64,000 bases of DNA from Lepus europaeus (taxonomy: Eukaryota > Chordata > Mammalia > Lagomorpha > Leporidae). Below, in pieces: positions 20,301 to 31,745 of this stretch. The notes beneath the pieces were generated by a model. That model saw only the letters and a program-made list of their open reading frames with translations. It did not search any database and was not told where the DNA came from. Position 1 is the first letter of the stretch. Each line of letters begins with the position of its first letter. The stretch lies in the NCBI RefSeq assembly GCF_033115175.1, contig NC_084838.1, positions 92,609,468 through 92,673,467 of the forward strand, given 5' to 3'. Made by a program: the position numbers and the translations under genes.

Positions 20301-23300
20301 CTATAGGCATATATCCCATAATTTCTTTATCCAGTCTACTGTTGATGGGCTTTTAGGTTGATTCTAGGTCTTAGCTCTTGTGAATTGAGCTGCAATAAAC
20401 ATTAAGGTGCAGACAGCTTTTTTATTTGCCAATTTAATTTCCTTTGGGTAAATTCCATGGAGTGGGATGGCTGGGTTGTATGGTAGGGTTATATTCAGGT
20501 TTCTGAGGAATCTCCAGACTGACTTCCATAGTGGCTTAACCAGATTGCATTCCCACCAACAGTGTGTTAGTGTTCCCTTTTCCCCACATCCTCACCAGCA
20601 TCTGTTATTGGTAGATTTCTGAATGTGAGCCATTCTAATCAGGGTGAGGTGAAACCTCATTGTGGTTTTGATTTGCATTTCCCTGATTGCTAGTGATCCT
20701 GAACATTTTTTCATGTGCCTGTTGGCCATTCGGATTTCCTCTTTTGAAAAATGTCTATTGAGGTCTTTGGCCCATCTCTTAAGTGGGTTGTTTGTTTTGT
20801 TGTTGTGGAGTTTCTTGATCTCTTTGTAGATTCTAGTTATTAGCCCTTCATCTGTTGCATAGTTTGCAAATATTTTTTCCCATTCTGTCAGTTGCCTTTT
20901 CACTTTCCTGACTGTTTCTTTTGAAGTAGAGAAACTTCTCAATTTGATGCAATCCCAATAGTTAATTTTGGCTTTGACTGCCTGTGCTTCTGGGGTCTTT
21001 TCCAATAAGTCTTTGCCTGTACCTATATCTTGCAGGGTTTCTCCAATGTTTTCTAATAATTTGATGGTGTCAGGTCATAGATTTAGGTCTTTAATCCATG
21101 TTGAGTGGATTTTTGAGTAAGGTGAAAGGTAGGGGTCTTGCTTCATGCTTCTGCATGTGGAAATCCAATTTTCCCAGCACCATTTATTGAATAGACTATC
21201 CTTAATCCAGGGATGGGTTTTGGATCCTTGATTAAATATAAGTTGGCTATAGATGTTTGGGTTGATTTCTGGTGTTTCTATTCTGTTCCATTGGTCTATC
21301 CTTCTGTTTCTGTACCAGTACCATGCTGTTTTGATTACATCTGCCCTGCAGTATGTCCTGAAATCTGGTTTTGTGATACCTCTGGCTTTGTTTTTGTTGT
21401 ACAAGATAGCTTTAGCTATTCGAGGTCTCCTGTGCCTCCATATGAGTTTCAGCATCATTTTTTCCAGATCTGAGAAGAATGTCTTTGGTATTTTGATTGG
21501 TATCACATTGAATCTATAAATTGCTTTTAGGAGAATGGACATTTTGATTATGTTGATTCTTCCAATCCATGAGCATGGAAGATTTTTCCATTTTTTGGTA
21601 TCCTCTTCTATTTCTTTCTTTAAGATTTTGTAATTCTCATCATAAAGATCTTTAACGTCCTTGGTTAAGTTTATTCCAAGGTATTTGATTGTTTTTGTAG
21701 CTATTGTGAATGGGATTGATCTTAGAAGTTCTTTCTCAGCCGTGGCATTGCCTGTGTATACAAAGGCTGTTGATTTTTGTGCATTGATTTTATATCCTGC
21801 TACTTTGCCAAACTTTTCTATGAGTTCCAATAGTCTTTAGTAGAGTTCTTTGGATCCCCTAAATAAAGAATCATATCATCTGTAAGGAGGGATAGTTTGA
21901 GTTCTTCCTTCCCAATTTATATTCCTTTAATTTGTTTTTCTTGCCTGATGGCTCTAGCTAAGACTTCCAGAACTATATTGAATAGGGTGAGAGTAGGCAT
22001 CCCTGTCTGGTACCAGATCTCAGTGGAAATGCTTCCAACTTTTCCCCATTCAATAGGATGCTTGCTGTGGGTTTTTCATAAATTGCTTTGATTGTATTGA
22101 GGAATGTTCCTTCTATACTCAATTTGCTTAGAGTTTTCATCATGAAAGGGTGTTGAATTTTACCGAATGCTTTCTCTGCATCTATGGAGATAATCATATG
22201 GTTTTTTTTCTGCAATCTGTTAATGTGGTGTATCACATTGATTGATTTGTGAACATTGGACCATCCCTGCCTACCAGGGATAAATCCCACCTGGTCTGGG
22301 TGGATGATCTTTCTGATGTGTAGTTGCATTCTATTAGCCAGAATTTTATTGAGGATTTTTGCGTCTATGTTCATCAAGGATATTGGTCTGTATTTTTTTT
22401 TCAATGCTGCATCAGGCTTAGGGATTAAGGTGATGCTGGCTTCATAGAAAGAATTTGGGAGGATTCCCTCTTTTTCGATTGTTCTGACTAGTTTGAGAAT
22501 TAGAGTTAGTTCTTCTTTAAATGTCTGGTAGAATTCAACAGTGAATCCATCTGGTTCCTGGGCTTTACTTTGTTGGGAGGGACTTTATTACTGATACAAT
22601 TTCTGTCTCTTAACACTACTTTTGCTGTATCCCATAAGTTTTGATATGTTGTATTGTTATCATCATTTACTTCCAGAAAGCTTTTTATTTCTCTTTTGAT
22701 TTCTTCTATGACACAGCGTTCATTCAGGAGCATGTTGTTCAGTCTCCATGTGTTTGCACGTGCTCTAGGGATTCCTGAGTTGCTAATTTCCAACTTCATT
22801 CCCCTATGGTCTGAGAAGCTGCATGGTATGATTCTAATTCTTTTGAATTTGCTGAGACTTGCTTTATGGCCTAGTATGTGGTCAATCCTAGAGAAGGTTC
22901 CATGTACTGCTGAGAAGAATGTAAATTCTTTAAGTGTAGGATTAAAAGTTCTGTAGATATCTGTTATATCCATTTGGACTATAGTGTCGTTTAAATCTGC
23001 TGTTTCCTTGTTGATCTTCTGTCTGGTTGATCTGTCTATTTCTGAAACTGCAATATTGAAGTCCTCCAATACTATTGTATTGGAGTCTAAGTCTCCATTT
23101 AAGTCCCTTAACATATCTTTTAAATAAACCGGTGCCCTGTAATTAGGTGCATATACATTGATAAATGTTATATCTTCCTGTTGAATTGATCCCTTAACCA
23201 TTATATAATGCCCCTCTTTGTCTCTCTTAACAGTTTTTGTGTTCAAGTTTATTTTGTCTGATATTAAGATGGCTATGCCAGCTCTTTTTTGGTTTCTTTT

Positions 23301-23774
23301 GGCATGGAATATCTTTTTCCAAACTTTCACTTTCAGTCTGCATGCATCTTTGTTAGAAAGTTGTGTTTCTTATAAGCAGCAAATAGATGGGTTTTGTTCC
23401 TTAATCCATTCAGCCAGTCTGTGTCTTTTAACTGGACAGTTCAGGCCATACATTCAGTGTGATTATTGATAAGTAGTAAATTTGCCCTGCCATTTCCCCA
23501 AAGATATTTCTATTATGTGCTTTGATCTTCCTGTAATCTTTTACTGGGAGGTTTTCTTCCTTGACCTTCTTTCATATTGATGGCCGTGTTTTTGTGTTTC
23601 TGTGTGTAACACATCTTTAAGCATCTTTTGCAGGGATGGATGAGTGGCAACAAATTCTTTCAATTTCTGTTTGCTATGAAAGGTCTTTATTTCACCTTCA
23701 TTCACAAATGAGAGCTTTGCAGGTTATAATATTCTGGGCTTGCAGTTTTTTTCTCTTAGTACCTGGGCTATGTC

Positions 23775-24612
23775 TCACCATTCCCTCCTAGCCTGTAGGG
23801 TTTCTGATGAGAAGTCTGCTGTGAGCCTAATTGGAGATCCTTTGAGAGTAATCTGACATTTCTCTCTTGCATATTTTAGAATCTTTTCTTTATGTTTCAC
23901 TGTGTTGAGTTTGATTACAATGTGTCGTGGTAAGGATCTCTTTTGGTCATGTTTATTTGCAGTCCTATGAGCTTCCTGTACTTGGATGTCTCTGTCCTTC
24001 TCCAAACCTGGGAAGTTTTCTGCTAGTATCTCACTACAAAGGCCTTCTAATCCTTTCTCTTTCTCCATGCCTTCAGGAACTCCTAGAACCCAAATGTTGG
24101 GTTTTTTAATAGTATTCTGTAGATTTCCAACAATATTTTTTAGATTTCTAATTTCTTCTTCTTTTCTTTGGTTTGACTGAATACTTTTCTGTGCTCTGTC
24201 TTTTAAGTGCGATAAGTCTCTTCTAAGTCTCTTCTATCTCACTGATTCTGTTTTTAAGGCTCTCAAATGAGTTTGTCATTTGATCTATTGAATTCTTCAC
24301 TTCATTTTTATTTCTGTTCAATATCACAATTTCATGTTCTACTAGATTCCTCATTTCATTTTGATTCCTCTTTAAGATTTCATTTTCACAAGAGAGATTT
24401 TCTACCCTGTCCAGTAAGGATTTCTGTAGTTCAAGAATTTGTTTTTGAGAACTTCTAAATGTTCTTATCATAAATTTTTTGAGATCCGCTTCTTGCATTT
24501 CTTCTATCTCATCATCTTCATAATCTTGAATTGGGGTGTCATGTTCATTTGGGGACATCATAATATATTCCTTGTTCTTGTTCCCTTGGTTTCTGCATTT
24601 GTTGCTTGGCAT
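23775..24612 (-). pseudogene. L1 ORF1 (RNA-binding protein), broken
   Basis: Starts MPSNKCRNQGNKNKEY at 24612. The first piece (24612-24223) is rich in heptad-like leucine, isoleucine and glutamate residues, as in the ORF1p coiled coil. The second (24068-23775) has a RRM/C-terminal-like segment with RHIVIKLNTVKHKEKILKYA. They are in different frames with a gap between. ORF1p normally forms trimers that coat L1 RNA. Confidence 0.9.
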
Positions 24613-25658
24613 TGTGGAGATATTCTTTGGTTTCTTCTCTTTTTTTCCTCACTGTGGTGGCTTTTCTCATTATACTATGATTCCAGATTAAATGGATTGT
24701 CTGCTTTTGGTGAATCTTTAGAGGCTTGTGGTGGGTGTGGCCAGAGAGCTCTATTCAGTTCTTCAGGGTTAAGGGTGTGCCAAAGATGACACACCCAGGT
24801 TTGGCATGGTAAATCTTCTCTCTTTTTTTATTCAGAAGGGAAATAATTCTGCTCAGCTGATCTCTTCTCCTTGATGGCAATCAGTGCCTGAGCGCTAGCC
24901 CCTGTGGGTATAATATTTGCTCTGTCCCAAGGAACACACAAAGGATCTGTGCAGTCCTCAGTGTAAGCTCAGATTCCCCTGCAATCTCCCACCGGGTTGC
25001 CAAGGTTACTGAGTTTGTGGTGTCTCCCACTGAGAGTACATCTCAGGCACTCCATGGGTTCTCCCACACACCCTCCATTTTTTTTCACAGTCCCAGTTCA
25101 TAAGCTCCACACATTCACTAAGTCTTAAACTCCTGTTATTTCTCCCCAGCAGAGTCAGGTTTTTCTGCTTGGCTGAGGGCGGATGCAGCCCTGAGCTGGC
25201 GTAGCTGTTACATATGTCCAAAATGGTGCCTGCTCTTTGTCTTGCTCACCTTTGTAAAGTGAGTGGAGAGAGAGAATTGTGTCTGTACCGGTCCCTTTTA
25301 TTATTTTTATTTTTTTTTCTCTCCTCTAGTCAGGCTGGTGAACTTTCCCCCACAGGGCTTCAAGCCTCGTTCCCTCTAGGCTCTTCCTGCTGCTTTTCTG
25401 CCAGTGTCTCAGGCTACTGAGGTTTCGCCTCACCTCCCTTTCCAGCGTTGGTATGTAGACTCGGTGGCTGGGGTCCCGAGCCGTGGGCACCCATGCCCTC
25501 CACGTAGCTCCACCATGTCCCACTAGTTCCAGAAGAGTTTCCTCTGCAGTTTTTTCCCTAACTGTTCCCTGAAATTACAGTATCTCCACTTTTATTATAA
25601 TATCTTTTCCCAGACTATCAGTGTGCCCCTTCCCTATTCCACCATCTTGGAGCTACCC
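24613..25658 (-). promoter_or_regulatory. L1 5' UTR (internal promoter region)
   Basis: About 1.05 kb between the L1 5' end and the ORF1 start. The first bases contain CAAGATGGTGG on the minus strand, a YY1-like motif at the start of many L1s. No monomer repeats seen. Confidence 0.8.
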
Positions 25659-25796
25659 AACCATAAAATTTAAAAACAAGTTACCTTGTTTATATAGCTA
25701 TGGAGAGAATTGTGGGGAAAGAGAGGGACAGTAGATTTTTTTAAAAGAATTATTTATTATTTATTATTATAAAGAATTAATGATTATTATCTCCAC

Positions 25797-25935
25797 TCAC
25801 ATGGGAAACTCCTGACTCCTGGTTTTGGATCAGTGCAGCTCCGGCTGTTGCAGCCAACTGGGGAGTGAACCAGTGGATGGAAGACATCTCTCTCTCTCTC
25901 TCTCTCTCCTCTCTGTGTAATAAATCTTTTTTAAA
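25797..25935 (+). mobile_element. CSINE 3' half
   Basis: Begins at CACATGGGAAACTCCTGACT, continues GTGAACCAGTGGATGGAAGA, CT block and a short AATAAATC tail that runs into the next, oppositely oriented copy. Confidence 0.9.
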
Positions 25936-26259
25936 AAAATTATTTTATTTATTTGAAAGTATTACAGAGAGAAAGCTAGAGACAAAGAGAGAGAGGTCTT
26001 CCATCTGCTGGTTCACTCACCAAGTGGCTGCAGTGGCTGGAGCTGAGCCAATCTGAAGCCAGGTGCCAGGAGCTTCTTCCAGGTTTCCAACTTGGATGTA
26101 GCATCCCAAGCACTTGGGTCATCTTTCACTGCTTTCAGGAGCATTATCAGGGAGCTGCTTTGGAAGTGGAGCAGCCGGGACTAGAACCAGAGCCCATATG
26201 GGATGCTGGCTCTGTCTGTAAGTGGCAGTTTTACCTGCTATGCCACAGTGCTGACCCCA
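25936..26259 (-). mobile_element. CSINE, full length
   Basis: TTATTTTATTTATTTGAAAG tail through to CTATGCCACAGTGCTGACCC. It lies at the 5' end of the SNRPN/SNRPB retrocopy and may hide where that copy begins. Confidence 0.93.
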
Positions 26260-26975
26260 AGCATACAAATTTGACCATCTGTGATGCTGATGAGTTCAGG
26301 CAGTTAAAGCCAAAGCATGTGACAGAACGAAAGCATGAAGAAAAGCAGGTTTTGCATCTGACACAGCTGCATGGGGACAACTCGGCACTTGTGACTGTGG
26401 AGGGGCCACCTCCCAAAGATCCTGGCATTGCATGGGTACCACTTGCTGGAGCTGCAGGATGCTCTGCTGGCAGAGGGGACCAGCTGGGGTCCAAATTCCC
26501 CAGGCTCCTGTCTGAGGACTTAGGGGACCAGCACGGTAGGTATTGATTGACTCTATAGGGAAGAGACGCTGTAGCAACTACTGCTGTTGTTGCTACTGCC
26601 TTGCTGGAGCCCCAACACAGTACCCAGCAGGGCAGGGGACTCTACCCTCTCCTCCTGGTTGCAGAGAAACCCCACCTCCAGGCATTATGGCACCTACATC
26701 TGGGATGAGGCCATCCGTGGTCCACCAGTTCTCCCTGCTCAAGGGACACCATGATGCATGCCCCCTCCATAGGTGAGACCTCCTCCACCAGGAGTCAGAG
26801 GCCCATCTCCCCCAGGGTTGTACCCACCAAGACCCTAGGACACTGCCAATCTATCTCAATCACTATTTTCCCTGCAATGTGTCTTGTGAAATTGTGCAGA
26901 GTGTGCGTTTTTATCGTCTCTTTTTGCATTAACAATAGCAAATAATAAGTGCATAGGGCAATTAAACTGCTTAGG
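26260..26975 (+). pseudogene. processed pseudogene of SNRPN/SNRPB (Sm protein N/B)
   Basis: The plus frame from about 26263 reads NLTICDADEFRQLKPKH and then [20 protein letters not shown]. These match the Sm-fold end and following linker of SmB/SmN (KHMNLILCDCDEF and [20 protein letters not shown] in the parent). After a deletion and frameshifts, remnants of the GAPTQYPPGRG and proline/glycine/methionine-rich tail appear in other frames (26603-26830). A 3' UTR-like stretch (26870-26965) ends with AATAATAAGTGCATAGGGCA and CAATTAAACTG, which I recall from SNRPN rather than SNRPB. It is intronless, lacks the first 40 or so codons and abuts a SINE. The parent protein is a core subunit of spliceosomal snRNPs; this copy cannot make it. 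Confidence 0.87.
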
Positions 26976-27141
26976 GGGCAGCTAAATATAAAGTTAAAAT
27001 ACAGATAAGTGAACTTGCAAAGAGGTTGCATTGGCAGCATGACAACAGAGGGAAGCATCATTGTGAATGACTTTAAAATAGAATCATCTGCACTACTATC
27101 TTATAATACCTCCTTGGGATCAGTGAATGAATCATCTTGTA

Positions 27142-27566
27142 CTTGGCCAGGGGTCCACAAACCATGACCTTCAGACTAAACCCAGTCCCTGTATAGATTT
27201 AGGACTTGAAAAATAGTACCTTCCTTACTGTTTCTCTTCTTCAGCTAACTTTTTTTTCTAATTCAATGAGCTTAACTTTCTGGTTAGCTGACTGAGATAT
27301 TGGATATATATGCTTGGGATCTGCAGTGAGCTTCAATGTCAGCATAAGAATGGCTTTTACCCTTTGCAATGTAGGGGGAAAAATCAAAGGAAGAACTTAG
27401 GGTTTCACAGCACATGAAAATTTCATAAGACAATCAAATTTCAGTGACTTTCCAATTTAATTGCTACATTAGCATGCTTATTTGCATATTCTCTATGTCT
27501 GCTTCTGTGCTACAAGAGTTGCATTATTGTAACAGAGACTGCATAGGGTATAAAACCTAAGACACG
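27142..27566. mobile_element. hAT-Charlie-type DNA transposon remnant (non-autonomous)
   Basis: In order: AGGGGTCCACAAACCATGAC, AGAATGGCTTTTACC, GGGGGAAAAATCAAAGGAAG, TTCATAAGACAATCAAATTT, TATTCTCTATGTCTGCTTCT, GTAACAGAGACTGCATAGGG. This tracks the GGTCGGCAAACTATGGCC...AAAGCCTAAAAT layout of Charlie-type elements. Its end is covered by the next SINE. Confidence 0.78.
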
Positions 27567-27850
27567 GGGGTGGGTATTTGACCCAGAGATTGACGCTGGT
27601 TAAAACATCTATGTCCCATATTGGAGTGCGTGGGTTCGATTCCCAACTCCAGTTCCTGATGCCAACTTCCTACCAATGCAGACCCCAAGGAGTAATAGTG
27701 ATGACTCCAGAAGTTGGGTCCTTGTCATACGTATGGCAGACTGGATTGAGTTTTGGGTTCCTGGCTTACAGGCATTTGTGGGGTGGAGTAGTAAGTGGGA
27801 ACTCACTTACTCATGCATTTCCTATCACTAGGTCTCTTTAATTAATCAAT
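27567..27850 (+). mobile_element. CSINE, old copy
   Basis: GGGGTGGGTATTTGACCCAG head, B box GGGTTCGATTCCC at about 27630-27642, then the diverged body to GGTCTCTTTAATTAATCAA. Confidence 0.85.
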
Positions 27851-27857
27851 TTTATTT

Positions 27858-28188
27858 TATGTTAAAGATGTATTCATTCATTTGAAAGTCAGAGTTACAC
27901 AAAGAGAGACGAGAGGCAGAGACAGAGAGGTCTTCTATCCACTGGTTCATGCCCCAGCTGGCTGCAACAGCAGAAGCTGGGCCTATCTAAAGCCAAGAGC
28001 CAGGAGCTTCTTCCGGGTCCCCCACATGGGTGCAGGGGCCCAAGCACTTGGGCCATCTTCTACTGCTTTCCCAGGCCACAGCAGAGAGCTGGGTTGGAAG
28101 AGGAGCAGCCAGGACTAGAACCGGCACCCATATGGGATGCCAGCACTGTAAGCAGCAGCTTTACCCACTATACCACAATGCCGCCCCC
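27858..28188 (-). mobile_element. CSINE, full length
   Basis: Tail TTAAAGATGTATTCATTCAT, body with GGTGCAGGGGCCCAAGCACT, head end CACTATACCACAATGCCG. Confidence 0.94.
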
Positions 28189-28245
28189 CCCTTTCTCTTT
28201 GTAATTCTGCCTTTCAAATAAATGAACATTTTTTTAAAAAAGAAA
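28189..28245 (+). mobile_element. CSINE tail fragment
   Basis: CTCTTTGTAATTCTGCCTTT then CAAATAAATGAACATTTTTT: a plus-strand tail left next to the inserted minus copy, possibly the end of the 27567 element. Confidence 0.75.
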
Positions 28246-28339
28246 GAACATTTTTTAAAAAGAACATCCATTGTGGATTTATAAAAAAAAAAACTGAGCT
28301 TGAGTTATCCTACTGAGAATACCAAAATATTCCCTCCAA

Positions 28340-29692
28340 TCTCTGCTCACGGTGACCCCTCCTAGTGACATGAGCATGATCCGCATGTTACAGTTAATGA
28401 GCCAATATTGATGCATTGTTGTTAAGTGAAGTCCACGCTTTCTTCAGATTTCTTTAGTCTTCCCCACATATCTGTTTCCTGTCCCCAGCTCTCAGCTAGG
28501 TCTCCCTGTCACCTTGGTCTCCCTGGCTCCCAAAGCTCCTGCTGGCTGGGAGAATCTCTCCAACTTTCCTTGTCTGTGCTGGTCTTGACAACTTTCAGGA
28601 GTACTGTAGGTCAGGTATTTGGGGGAAAATACTCAATTTGAATTTGCCTGATGTTGGTGATCACAATGAGGCTTTGGTCATGGGCTTGGGAGAGGTACTG
28701 GGTCCCAGTCATCACACCATGTCAATGGTACTGACCCCCAGAGTAAACTGTAACTGCTGCTGTTGACCCATAACACCTGGCTGGCATAGTGTTTGTCAGG
28801 TTTCTCGGCAATGTAGTTGTTCTCTTCTCCTTCCTTTCCCATGTTGTGTTATATGGAAGTGCAGCCTGCACTTAGAGAGTGAGAAGGTGTGTGCTCCTCC
28901 TTGGAGTGTGGTATCTACACATATCATTTTGTTTCTTTTTAAGATTTATTTAGTTAGTTATTTTTGAAAGGCAGAGTGACAGAAAGAGAGAGAGAGAGAG
29001 AGAGAGATCTCCCATCTGCTGGTTCACTTTCTATATGGCTGCAACATCAAGGGCTGGGCCAGGCAGAAGCCAGGAGCCTGGAACTCCATTCAGGTCTCCC
29101 ATGTGCATGGCAGGAGCCTAAGCACTTGGGTCATCTTCTGCTGCCTTCCCGAGTACATTATCAGGAATCTAGTTCAAAGCAGAGTAGCCAGGGCTCACAC
29201 TGGCCCTCCAACATGGGATGCTTGCATGGGATCAGTGGCTTAATCCACTACACCATAGCACCAGCCCATACATGAATTATTTTGAATTCTTCTTCACAGG
29301 AGATTCATTTCGTCTCCCCCATTTGTTAATTCATCCATGTATTTACATCAGCTTGAACTCATGGACATTTATTTTGTTCTTTGGGTTATAATCTAGTGCT
29401 ATTTTATTTTGTGGCTCAAATTCTTCCAGGTTTGACCATTGAGAGCCCTTCCATTTGGTCCTTGTGCCCCTTTGAAGTCCCCCCATGGAAATGGGCATTT
29501 TTAATGTTATTTTTGAGAAATTCCTTAGTTTTGGGCACTACAAGAAGCCCATGAATGGTCCCCATTCTTTGTAATTCTATTAGGATTATAAGTGCACCCA
29601 ATCTATGTTCTGCCCTACTGATAGGTTGACCTACTTGCCTATAGCTCATTCTTATTGCTTCCCTTATGCATAAGTAATACTGTATTTTTTTT
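28340..29692. mobile_element. ancient L1 (L1M-type) remnant, split by a SINE
   Basis: Pieces 28340-28936 and 29274-29692. Landmarks known from old L1M untranslated regions: TTGACAACTTTCAGGAGTAC, GTGTTTGTCAGGTTTCTCGG, ACACATATCATTTT, AATTATTTTGAATTCTTCTT, TGGACATTTATTTTGTTCTT and TGGGTTATAATCTAGTGC. Strand not assigned. Confidence 0.75.
28937..29273 (-). mobile_element. CSINE inserted in the old L1
   Basis: TTTAAGATTTATTTAGTTAG tail, (GA)n at 28986-29007, head end CACTACACCATAGCACCAGC. Confidence 0.94.
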
Positions 29693-30020
29693 CAAAGATT
29701 TTATTTATTTACTTGAGAGGTAAAGTTACAGACAGTGAGAGGCAGAGACAGAGAGAAAGGTCTTCCTTTCATTGGTTCACTCCCCAGATGGCCACAATGG
29801 CCAAAACTGCGCCTATCCGAAGCCAGGAGCCAGGAGCTTCTTCTACATGGTCTCCCACATGGGTGCAGGGACCCAAGGACTTGGGCCATCTTCTACTGCT
29901 TTTCCAGGTCACAGCAGAGAGCTGGATTGGAAGAGAGGCAGCCGGGTCTAGAACCGGCACCCATATGGGATGCCGCCACCGCAGGCGGAGGATTAACCTA
30001 CTACGCCACAGCGCCGGCCC
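29693..30020 (-). mobile_element. CSINE, full length
   Basis: Tail CAAAGATTTTATTTATTTAC, head end CTACTACGCCACAGCGCCGG. Near-matching AAGTAATACTG (left) and TAATAATACTG (right) flank it. Confidence 0.95.
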
Positions 30021-30039
30021 CATAATAATACTGAGTTTT

Positions 30040-30115
30040 TTTAATACCAATTCTTAGCCCAATGTCTGATATATGCAAGCCACTCATTAAATGTTCAATG
30101 CAAGGATGAATGGAT
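30040..30115 (+). mobile_element. MIR or L2 3' end, short remnant
   Basis: CTTAGCCCAATGTCTGATAT and CACTCATTAAATGTTC then AAGGATGAATGGATGA resemble the shared MIR/L2 end (GCCTGGCACATAGTA...CAATAAATGTTTG...GAATGAATGA). Confidence 0.5.
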
Positions 30116-30535
30116 GATTTGGAAGCTAGAGAGAACCTTAATTATCAGTTAGGGCATATTCCAGATAAAGTAATCATCCCCTGAGGTCTTGTCGAGGTGA
30201 TCGTATATTCTAAATCAGTGGAATCTGAGTTATGAAGGAAGCGGTTGAAGTTTTGATTCCACACTCGGCGACTTGCTTATTTTACTTCCACTTGGTATTT
30301 CTTGTCCATTGTGAAGTCAAGACACAGCCAAGCACAGCCATTCAACTAATCCCCCAAGAAGTCTTAGCACTGCACCTGCTACGATGGACTATCTGAAATC
30401 CAGCTGCTGGGGCTCCTGGCTTTCCACAAAGACCAATCAAATCAGAATTTTGGGAAGATGTAGGCATTTTCAAAACAATTAGCGTAAAAATGTGAGATTA
30501 GTGAAAAGAGAGTTGTGGCAGATACTGAAAAGTAT
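30116..30535. other. unique-looking sequence, no gene called
   Basis: Nothing recognised. Confidence 0.4.
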
Positions 30536-30880
30536 TGCACCGGTGCTGTGGAGTAGCGGGTAAATCCTCCACCTGGGGTGTAGGTATTCCATATGGGCAC
30601 TGTTTCAAGTCCTGGCTGCTCCACTTCCGATCCAGCTCCCTGCTAATGCACCTGGGAAAGCAGTAGAAGATGGCCCAAGTGCTCAGGTTCCTGCACGCAT
30701 GTGGGAGACCCAAAAGAAGCTCCTGGCTCCTGGCTTTGGATTGGCGCAGCTCTGACTATTGTGGCCATTTGTGGAGTGAACCAGCAGATGGAGTGAACCA
30801 GTGAACTCTCTCACTCTCTCTCTCTCTCTCTCTGTCTATAACTGTGACTCTCAAATAAATAAATAGATTTTTTTAAAAAA
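30536..30880 (+). mobile_element. CSINE, full length
   Basis: GCACCGGTGCTGTGGAGTAG head. GATGGAGTGAACCAG repeats once at about 30788-30810, a small internal duplication. Tail TCAAATAAATAAATAGATTT. Confidence 0.94.
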
Positions 30881-31490
30881 AGTTGTCCTAGCAGGAGTGT
30901 TTAAAAAAAGGAAGAAGAAAGGTCTTGCATCAAGGGCAAGAGGAGACCACAGCACAGCCTAGTGGGGAGGCTGAAGGCAGAGCTCAGCGGGACAGGAGCT
31001 TTGGTCAGGGCTGAGGCGACCCAGAGGCCTTGAAGAAGTAACTGGTGGGCGCCCCACCCCTAGCAAATCAGCCGGGAACCTTGACAGCACACAGCAGGGT
31101 GCCTGCCCCGGGTTCTAGCACTGCAGCTCGGATTCCATCCAGAAGAGGAGGGGACACTCAAATACTGCATTCCAATTTAATGCAGATTGGGGGAATTTTC
31201 ATAAACATCTTGATTCTGGGGCCAGAGTCTTGTGGTGGAGTGGGTTAAGCAACTGCCCGAGACAGTCTGATATTCTCGGGCCACCTTCTTCACAAATACG
31301 TTAAACTCACTCCTCCCCCTACCTCACCCCACGGCTGCTTTCCCCTCCCCCAGCTCAACTTCCCCTGACCCATGACATCCAGAAAGAAAAGCCCGCACCG
31401 GCAGCTCGGTAAACCCTTCCCCGTCCTGGCCCTCAGCTGCCTTGTGCAATAAAACCCAGCTACTTAAGGCACAGGTGTGACTCTCTCTTC
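30881..31490. other. GC-moderate sequence with a CSINE head stub
   Basis: Contains only a 5' stub of a plus-strand CSINE (about 31219-31262, GGGGCCAGAGTCTTGTGGTG). A CAATAAAA lies at 31447-31454 after a pyrimidine-rich stretch, but no gene or LTR can be supported around it. Confidence 0.45.
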
Positions 31491-31745
31491 TGTATTGATT
31501 GATTGATTTGAAAGGCAGAATGGCAGAAAAAGAGACAGAGAGAGAGCGAGCGCGAGAGTGCGCTTCCATCTGCTAGTTCACTCCCAGAATGGTCACAACA
31601 GCCAGGAACTCCATTTGCATCTCCCACATGGGTGGCAGGGGTCCAAACATTTGGGTCATCTTCTGCTCCCTGAATTAACAGGAAGCAGCAGGGACTTGGA
31701 ACAGGCACTGGGAGACTTACCTTACTGTTTCCAACACCAGCCCCT
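31491..31745 (-). mobile_element. CSINE, internally shortened
   Basis: TGATTGATTGATTTGAAAGG tail, purine run with GAGCGAGCGCGAGAG, then CCATCTGCTAGTTCACTCCC to TTCCAACACCAGCCCC. Confidence 0.87.

Larger units (their letters stand above)
19400..23470 (-). pseudogene. L1 ORF2 (endonuclease/reverse transcriptase), broken
   Basis: Open pieces remain at 23330-22506 (endonuclease), 22404-21973 and 21830-21075 (reverse transcriptase) and 21005-20592 (C-terminal part). The endonuclease piece keeps a SDHRGMKLEI block but has EDFN where GDFN is usual. The reverse transcriptase YXDD/FADD site reads LTDD (21887-21876), so a key residue position is altered. Stops and frameshifts separate the pieces, about 0.5 kb seems deleted near 22609, and a solo LTR interrupts the C-terminal part. 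The intact protein nicks target DNA and copies RNA into it; this copy is dead. Confidence 0.93.
17232..25658 (-). mobile_element. full-length, inactive LINE-1 interrupted by three solo LTRs
   Basis: A non-LTR retrotransposon on the minus strand. A perfect 14-bp duplication AACCATAAAATTTA lies at 17218-17231 and 25659-25672. Reading on the minus strand there is a 5' UTR starting GGGTAGCTCCAAGATGGTGG, an ORF1 remnant, an ORF2 remnant, a long 3' UTR and a six-base A-tail. Removing the three LTR insertions and their duplicated bases (about 1,720 bp) leaves about 6.7 kb, close to the usual L1 length. ORF2 has an apparent internal deletion near 22609 that removes part of the region between endonuclease and reverse transcriptase. 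Intact flanking bases suggest insertion within the lagomorph lineage, and the LTRs came later. Broken frames mean it cannot move itself. Confidence 0.96.

Noticed and set aside
31447..31454. CAATAAAA as the end of a gene or LTR
   Set aside because: No LTR ends, target duplication or upstream coding frame found.
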